Positions 53,392 to 57,844 of a stretch of 57,844 bases of DNA are shown piece by piece. A program made the position numbers and the translations under genes. Below the pieces are notes generated by a model. The model saw only the letters and a list, made by a program, of their open reading frames with translations, ran no database searches and was not told where the DNA came from. Every line of letters starts with the position of its first letter. Position 1 is the first letter of the stretch. The stretch comes from Candidatus Nitrosopumilus sp. (GTDB taxonomy: Archaea; Thermoproteota; Nitrososphaeria; Nitrososphaerales; Nitrosopumilaceae). The DNA is taken from assembly GCA_028448965.1 (NCBI GenBank), contig JAONQT010000002.1:1-57844 (forward strand), in the 5' to 3' direction.

Positions 53392-54444
53392 TTATTTAAA
53401 CAATTTTTCTATTGATTCTTCAAAAGGAGCCGTTGCAACTCCTTTTTCGGTAATTATACCAGAAATTAGTTCAGGTGGAGTCATGTCAAATGCAGGATTT
53501 ATGACGTTGATGTCATCAGGGGCAGTTTTATTTTCACCGATTCCTGTAACTTCAGAACCTTTTCTCATCTCAATAATTACATCCTCAGCTTTAGTTTCCA
53601 TATCAATTGTAGATAGTGGTGCTGCAACATAAAATGGAATTCCATGTTGTTTTGCCATTGTTGCAACTTGATAAGTTCCAATTTTATTAAAAACATGCCC
53701 AGTTTTTACAATTCTATCAGCACCAACTACTACTTTGTTAACTAATCCATTGGACATACTGTAGCCAACAGCAGTATCAGGAACAAGACTAACATCAAAT
53801 CCATCATGTTTTAGCTCAAATGCGGTTAATCTAGAACCTTGTTGAATAGGTCTTGTCTCAGTAGCTATAACTTTAACATTTTTTCCACTTTCTCTAGTTG
53901 CACGAATAACTCCCAATGCTGTACCATAAGCAACAGTAGCTAAAGCACCTGCATTACAATGAGTCATTATTGTATCATTGTCATCAAAAAGAGGGGCGCC
54001 ATTTTTTCCCATTAATTTATTAATTTCAATATCTTCATCAGCCATTTTTTTTGCTGTAGAAATTACTAATTCTTTAATTTCTTCAATTGAATTTCCAGTT
54101 TTTGCCACATTCATAATTTTTTTTAACCCCCAACCTAAATTAACGGCAGTAGGTCTAGTTGCAAATAAAATATTTTTTGCATATTCTAAATCAGAAAGTA
54201 ATTGATCCTTGGTTTGTGCTTTACTTTGTAAAACTGCTAATCCCAATCCAAATGCACCTGAAACACCTATTGCTGGTGCACCTCTAACAATCAGAGTTTT
54301 TATTGCATTTGCAACTTGATTAAAATCATCATATTCTACAAATACAAGTTCATTAGGTAATTTAGTTTGTTCAATCATTATGACTTTATTATCTTTCCAT
54401 TCTACCGTTCTTAATGAAGAATTAATTACAATTTTATCATTCAT
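53392..54444 (-). CDS. mtnA: S-methyl-5-thioribose-1-phosphate isomerase family protein
   Basis: 350 residues of the eIF2B-like isomerase fold. It has VRGAPAIGVSGAFGLGLA, FATRPTAVNLGWGL, the catalytic C163 (THCNAGALAT) and D243 (VGADRI). These match MtnA of methionine salvage. Archaeal relatives can instead act in 5'-deoxyribose or ribose-1,5-bisphosphate routes; no Rubisco is seen here. Confidence 0.92.
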   Translation of the reverse strand: MNDKIVINSSLRTVEWKDNKVIMIEQTKLPNELVFVEYDDFNQVANAIKTLIVRGAPAIGVSGAFGLGLAVLQSKAQTKDQLLSDLEYAKNILFATRPTAVNLGWGLKKIMNVAKTGNSIEEIKELVISTAKKMADEDIEINKLMGKNGAPLFDDNDTIMTHCNAGALATVAYGTALGVIRATRESGKNVKVIATETRPIQQGSRLTAFELKHDGFDVSLVPDTAVGYSMSNGLVNKVVVGADRIVKTGHVFNKIGTYQVATMAKQHGIPFYVAAPLSTIDMETKAEDVIIEMRKGSEVTGIGENKTAPDDINVINPAFDMTPPELISGIITEKGVATAPFEESIEKLFK

Positions 54445-54500
54445 AAAAATAAATAATTTTTTGGCATATTTAAAAGAACTAGATAAAAATTGAAATAGAT

Positions 54501-54683
54501 TTAAAGTTCATCTAAACCTAATTCTTCATCTTTATTTTTGGATCGATAAATCATAAAAGATCCTTTTGCACCTGAATTTACCACATATTCTTCAAATTCC
54601 TCAGGAGTTAATTCAGGTTTAAATTCCTTAGTAACTTCATCAGTATATGAATCAGACTTAATTTTTTTAAAATTGGTTTTCAA
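54501..54683 (-). CDS. Small acidic protein, unknown
   Basis: About 60 residues from a TTG at 54683 (an alternative TTG at 54707 would add MFVCINIV). The core is acidic and ends in KNKDEELGLDEL. The segment ELTPEEFEEYVVNSGAKGSFMIYR looks like a real short helix-strand domain. No family recognised. Confidence 0.45.
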   Translation of the reverse strand: MKTNFKKIKSDSYTDEVTKEFKPELTPEEFEEYVVNSGAKGSFMIYRSKNKDEELGLDEL

Positions 54684-54753
54684 TACAATATTGATACAAA
54701 CAAACAATATTTAGATATTATTATTTTTAAATTTATTATTAAATAATTTAAGA

Positions 54754-56409
54754 TTAATTTCTAGCAATTAATTCAAGATTTTTTAATTCGGATTTACAAG
54801 TACAAATACTGCAGTAATGATTCCATTTTTCACTATGTTTCCAGTATTCTTTTCCTGTTTCATCATATCTTTTATGTGCCCATTGTAAAAGTCTCTTTGT
54901 ATCTTGTGTAAACATCAAATGTTTTATTGCAAATAATTCAGGAATAGTGAAATATTCACTTATAGTTGCAGTGTATTCAGTTGCATCAGCACATTCATTC
55001 ATAAATTTATCCAAAGCATCTAATCTCCACTTCTTAACAATATCTTCATCAATTTTGAAAGTACCATCATTTACAAATGAAAGACGAGAATCATATTGTT
55101 CTAAAATTCTATCTTTATTGTTGTAAAATATAGGACTTCCAACATACGGAGTACAAATGAAAGGATCAATTTTAGCATTATTTTGTATCCAAAAATCAAC
55201 AGTTTCCATTAAATCATCTATATTTTCATGTTGATTTCCAATCATAAAAGTAGACAAAGGTGTGAGACTAGATTTTTCAATAGTATCAAGTGTTTTTTGA
55301 AGATGTGCACGAACTTGTCCTTTTTGAATATCCTCTTTTAAAACCTTATCAGATGCAGACTCAAATCCAAATGAAATATAGCTACACCCAGCTTCTCTCA
55401 TAGTTGAAACAAGACTAGGGTTTGTTGCAACACTAGGTGCGTCACCTAATGTACCCCATTTAATTTCTTTATTCAGTCCTTCGTCAATGAAAAGTTTACA
55501 AAATTCTTCAGTCCATTTTTTATTACTAGTCATATTTTCATCAACAATAGTTATAAAATCAATATCAAGTTTTTCTTTCATTAATTTTACATTGTCAATA
55601 CAGTATTGTGCAGTTGGCCATCTTGCAGGTAATTGAAAAGTGTCATTTTCTTTATCAGAAAGTCTAACTAATTTTTCTCCTGCTTTTCTATCACCTTCAC
55701 CATAGATATTTTGTAAATCAATTCTGGACATACCGTTATGTGAACAAAAAGTACATCCTCTTGGACATCCTCTTTCCCAAACAACTGAAGCTCTTCTTTT
55801 TGCATTATAAGATTCTAATGAAAAATGTAATCCAGAATTTTGGAAATAAATATCAGTTTCAATTAAATCATATGCAGGGTATGGAACAGTATTAAGATCA
55901 TCAATTAGAGCCCTAGGTTTAGTCCAAATGCATGAATCTTTATCACGTATGCATAAACCGTTAACGTTTTGAAAATCTTTAGAAGAATTTTTTACTTCAT
56001 CATATAATTCTGAAAATGTAACCTCACCTTCACCAATAACAATAAGATCAAGTTGTGGAACTAATTTTAGAATTTCATCAGGATTATACGAACTCCATCC
56101 ACCTCCACCAACAAATAATGCATTAGGTGCAGATTTTCGAATAATAGGTGCAAGTTCTTTTATTCTTGAATAAGTAGTAGTTAATCCTCCAATACCTATA
56201 AAGTCCCAATGTTCAGCACCAATTTCTTCTTCAATTACTTCAATCGGAACTTTTTTTCCATCAAATTTCATTCTTAGTGCATTAAGATCAAGAATACCAA
56301 CATCACCACCCTTTTGCTGAACAATAGATGCCAGAATCCCAGCCCAAAAAGGAAAGTATTGAGGACCGCTATCCATCCTGATTTCAGGAACAACAAATAG
56401 TACTTTCAT
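54754..56409 (-). CDS. B12-binding radical SAM protein
   Basis: 551 residues from the ATG at 56409. The N-terminal half is a B12-binding Rossmann domain (VLFVVPEIRMDSG, GGLTTTYSRI, VGGGGWSSYNPDEIL), followed by the radical SAM cluster CPRGCTFC (about residues 215-222) and a TIM-barrel-like domain with GFESASDKVLK and STFMIGNQHENIDDL. The C-terminus has CSICTC. Such enzymes methylate unactivated carbons or rearrange lipids, sugars or peptides. A TTG six codons earlier is possible, but the TATA box at 56433-56444 fits the ATG. Confidence 0.88.
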   Translation of the reverse strand: MKVLFVVPEIRMDSGPQYFPFWAGILASIVQQKGGDVGILDLNALRMKFDGKKVPIEVIEEEIGAEHWDFIGIGGLTTTYSRIKELAPIIRKSAPNALFVGGGGWSSYNPDEILKLVPQLDLIVIGEGEVTFSELYDEVKNSSKDFQNVNGLCIRDKDSCIWTKPRALIDDLNTVPYPAYDLIETDIYFQNSGLHFSLESYNAKRRASVVWERGCPRGCTFCSHNGMSRIDLQNIYGEGDRKAGEKLVRLSDKENDTFQLPARWPTAQYCIDNVKLMKEKLDIDFITIVDENMTSNKKWTEEFCKLFIDEGLNKEIKWGTLGDAPSVATNPSLVSTMREAGCSYISFGFESASDKVLKEDIQKGQVRAHLQKTLDTIEKSSLTPLSTFMIGNQHENIDDLMETVDFWIQNNAKIDPFICTPYVGSPIFYNNKDRILEQYDSRLSFVNDGTFKIDEDIVKKWRLDALDKFMNECADATEYTATISEYFTIPELFAIKHLMFTQDTKRLLQWAHKRYDETGKEYWKHSEKWNHYCSICTCKSELKNLELIARN

Positions 56410-56432
56410 TACATTTGGGAGTATCAAAATGA

Positions 56433-56444
56433 TATATTTAAACC
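56433..56444 (-). promoter_or_regulatory. TATA-like box of the B12 radical SAM gene
   Basis: GGTTTAAATATA on the minus strand is centred about 28 nt before the ATG at 56409 and helps reject the upstream TTG. Confidence 0.55.
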
Positions 56445-56466
56445 AGTTTGATCAACAAAATCAGAA

Positions 56467-57429
56467 TCAGGTATATTCTTGAAGAAAATTTTCAAATGGC
56501 ATAGATTTTACTCTTTTACCAAATATTGAACCACCTTCAGTTGCATTAATGGTTTCAATATCAAGAGGAGATCTTAAAATGAATTCCAATATTGCCCCAC
56601 GATAATACTGAAAAATAGGATCTAATATGCAATATTTTTGTAAATCAGGATTGTATATTTTTGGAAATAATCTTTGAAATTCTGGGGTATCAACACCGTA
56701 AGAAGTAGCAAAATCAACACCATGTTTAGTAATGGTTTCAATAGGTGTATCTTCATTCCAGCCATGATTCATTCCCAGTAAAACAACTTTAGTACATTTT
56801 AAAATTTTCCACGATACAAACCAACAAGATGTCCCGACATTACCGCCAGTTTGTATGGCAGGTAAGCCATTACCATGTTTTTTAGAACGAACAATTATTG
56901 AAGAGATATAATTAAAAGATTTTTTTCCATCATTATAATCAAATAATGAATGCATCCAATGAATTTGTATTCCGGATTGTCTTGCTTGCTTTACAGTATT
57001 ATTATTTGAAATAGTTGTGAAGATTCCTTTAATTTTAGAACCAAATTTAGAAACTAAAGGATGATCAAATAATTTTGCTGTATGAGATCCAGGATCAATA
57101 TTTACTACATAAAAATTTGGGAATTTATCAGGTGTGACTCCACATTTTAAAGTATCAATTAATTTTCCATCACAACAAACTATAGAACCTGTAAAATTAC
57201 TATTTGCCAGAATCTGAAGATGGTTTTTTTCATCTATGGATGGGCCTTTGCCAATAACAATAGCAATATTATTTTGATTTGAATGATGTTGTGATAAATC
57301 TTTAGAAGAATTTTCATTCCATATATCATCTAAATTAAGAGCAAAATTTGTGATCCAATTATCATAATCTGCATATTGTATTTTTTTCATAGATTGTTCT
57401 AAAGGGTTGATAGATGAATTTTCAGACAA
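56467..57429 (-). CDS. DUF115 family protein, possible glycan-associated enzyme
   Basis: 320 residues from TTG at 57429, which sits 26 nt after a TATA-like AACATATATTAT at 57451-57462. The DUF115 core shows VIGKGPSIDEKNHLQIL, NFYVVNIDPGSH, NGLPAIQTGGNVGTSCWFVSW and VVLLGMNHGWNED, with an N-terminal extension. The family includes MptE and the motility accessory factors that add nonulosonic sugars to flagellin. The neighbouring sugar genes favour the glycan role, in contrast to the pterin-linked copy at 34.6 kb. Confidence 0.75.
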   Translation of the reverse strand: MSENSSINPLEQSMKKIQYADYDNWITNFALNLDDIWNENSSKDLSQHHSNQNNIAIVIGKGPSIDEKNHLQILANSNFTGSIVCCDGKLIDTLKCGVTPDKFPNFYVVNIDPGSHTAKLFDHPLVSKFGSKIKGIFTTISNNNTVKQARQSGIQIHWMHSLFDYNDGKKSFNYISSIIVRSKKHGNGLPAIQTGGNVGTSCWFVSWKILKCTKVVLLGMNHGWNEDTPIETITKHGVDFATSYGVDTPEFQRLFPKIYNPDLQKYCILDPIFQYYRGAILEFILRSPLDIETINATEGGSIFGKRVKSMPFENFLQEYT

Positions 57430-57450
57430 TAAAAATAAAGTTAATTTATG

Positions 57451-57462
57451 ATAATATATGTT
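57451..57462 (-). promoter_or_regulatory. TATA-like box of the DUF115 gene
   Basis: AACATATATTAT on the minus strand is centred about 27 nt before the TTG at 57429, supporting that start as leaderless. Confidence 0.45.
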
Positions 57463-57605
57463 TAAATTAAAATTAAGTAAATTTATAGAAATTTATTAAA
57501 TCTGAGTGTGAATTTTCTAATTATAGTGTAGATAGATATTTTATTACTGAAACAAGATTAAATTTATTGAATATTACAGATTTAGTAAAAATTGATACTG
57601 AAAAA

Positions 57606-57844
57606 ATGTACAAAGTATATGATAATTGGCCAGAAATAGCAAAAAAATATTTTGAAAAAGAAGTTAAAAAAGTAGAAGTTTCAAAAATTAATCAAATTGT
57701 ATTTGCGGGAATGGGAGGATCTGGGGTAATAGGAGATGTTTTTTCAGCAATATTATCAAAAACAAATATTCATGTATCAGTTGTTAAAGGGTATCATTTA
57801 CCAAAAACAGTTGACTCAAATACATTAGTAGTTGTAATTAGTAT
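57606..57844 (+). CDS. Phosphoglucose/phosphomannose isomerase, N-terminal part (runs off the window)
   Basis: The first 79 residues from ATG 57606 read MYKVYDNWPEIAKKYF and then VFAGMGGSGVIGDVFSAIL, the SIS-domain sugar-phosphate loop of the archaeal bifunctional PGI/PMI family. It interconverts glucose-6-P, fructose-6-P and mannose-6-P. The frame is open back to 57489 with an in-frame TTG at 57567, which could be the true start. The 3' end lies outside the window. Confidence 0.8.
   Translation, partial: MYKVYDNWPEIAKKYFEKEVKKVEVSKINQIVFAGMGGSGVIGDVFSAILSKTNIHVSVVKGYHLPKTVDSNTLVVVIS

Noticed and set aside
54684-54707. MFVCINIV extension of the small acidic protein
   Set aside because: It is a short hydrophobic tail from an alternative TTG, unlike the charged body; kept only as a possibility.

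Overview
The window comes from an AT-rich ammonia-oxidising archaeon of the Thaumarchaeota (Nitrososphaerota), most like Nitrosopumilus or Nitrosarchaeum. The evidence is archaeal information-processing genes (thermosome, L44e, S27e, Csl4, Dph2, TiaS, an initiator tRNA of archaeal type), a very large acidic S-layer protein with no Cys, a Rieske/cytochrome b complex paired with a membrane-anchored blue copper protein, and promoters in which a TATA-like box sits about 26 nt before the start codon, as in leaderless archaeal transcripts. No phage, insertion sequence, CRISPR array or integrase was seen, so this is ordinary chromosomal core with one accessory-looking end. No gene-free stretch exceeds 300 bases.

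Layout. 0-3.3 kb: tRNA-Arg(UCU), a small unknown protein, then cupredoxin, cytochrome b and Rieske protein (a bc-type complex with a copper carrier). 3.3-12.9 kb: cell surface block with a giant subtilisin-like protease, an anchored coiled-coil surface protein and the S-layer protein. 13-15.6 kb: a MoaD-MoeB fusion and threonine synthase. 16.3-23.7 kb: a compact histidine operon (hisG-D-C-HAD phosphatase-hisB-H-A-F-I) without hisE. 23.7-26.1 kb: class II HMG-CoA reductase and an aldose dehydrogenase-like propeller. 26.1-32.2 kb: initiator tRNA-Met, tiaS, dph2, a TPR protein, an MDR oxidoreductase, csl4 and pheA.

32.2-42.5 kb: nucleotide and pterin metabolism (guaB, a dihydropteroate synthase-like gene back-to-back with an MptE-like pyrophosphokinase, guaA, adenine deaminase), two small conserved unknowns, a ROK kinase and the thermosome. 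42.5-43.0 kb: L44e and S27e. 43.0-47.2 kb: a late cobalamin operon (cobY, cobS, cbiB, a cbiP lacking its glutaminase half, and a CobD/HisC-like aminotransferase). 47.3-51.6 kb: aspartate-semialdehyde dehydrogenase, an Lrp/AsnC regulator with no ordinary start codon, heme o synthase, a tiny Cys-rich protein, an atypical SDR and a DUF59-PqqD-like fusion.

51.7-57.8 kb: a group that looks like a surface-glycan or glycoconjugate locus: an SpsF/NeuA-like nucleotidyltransferase, an FkbM-like methyltransferase, a B12-binding radical SAM enzyme, a DUF115 protein and the start of a phosphoglucose/phosphomannose isomerase, with mtnA and a tiny acidic protein among them. This is the best candidate for an undescribed pathway. 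The strongest single-gene oddities are the truncated CbiP, the MoaD-E1 fusion, the HAD enzyme in the his operon and the regulator that seems to start at ACG.
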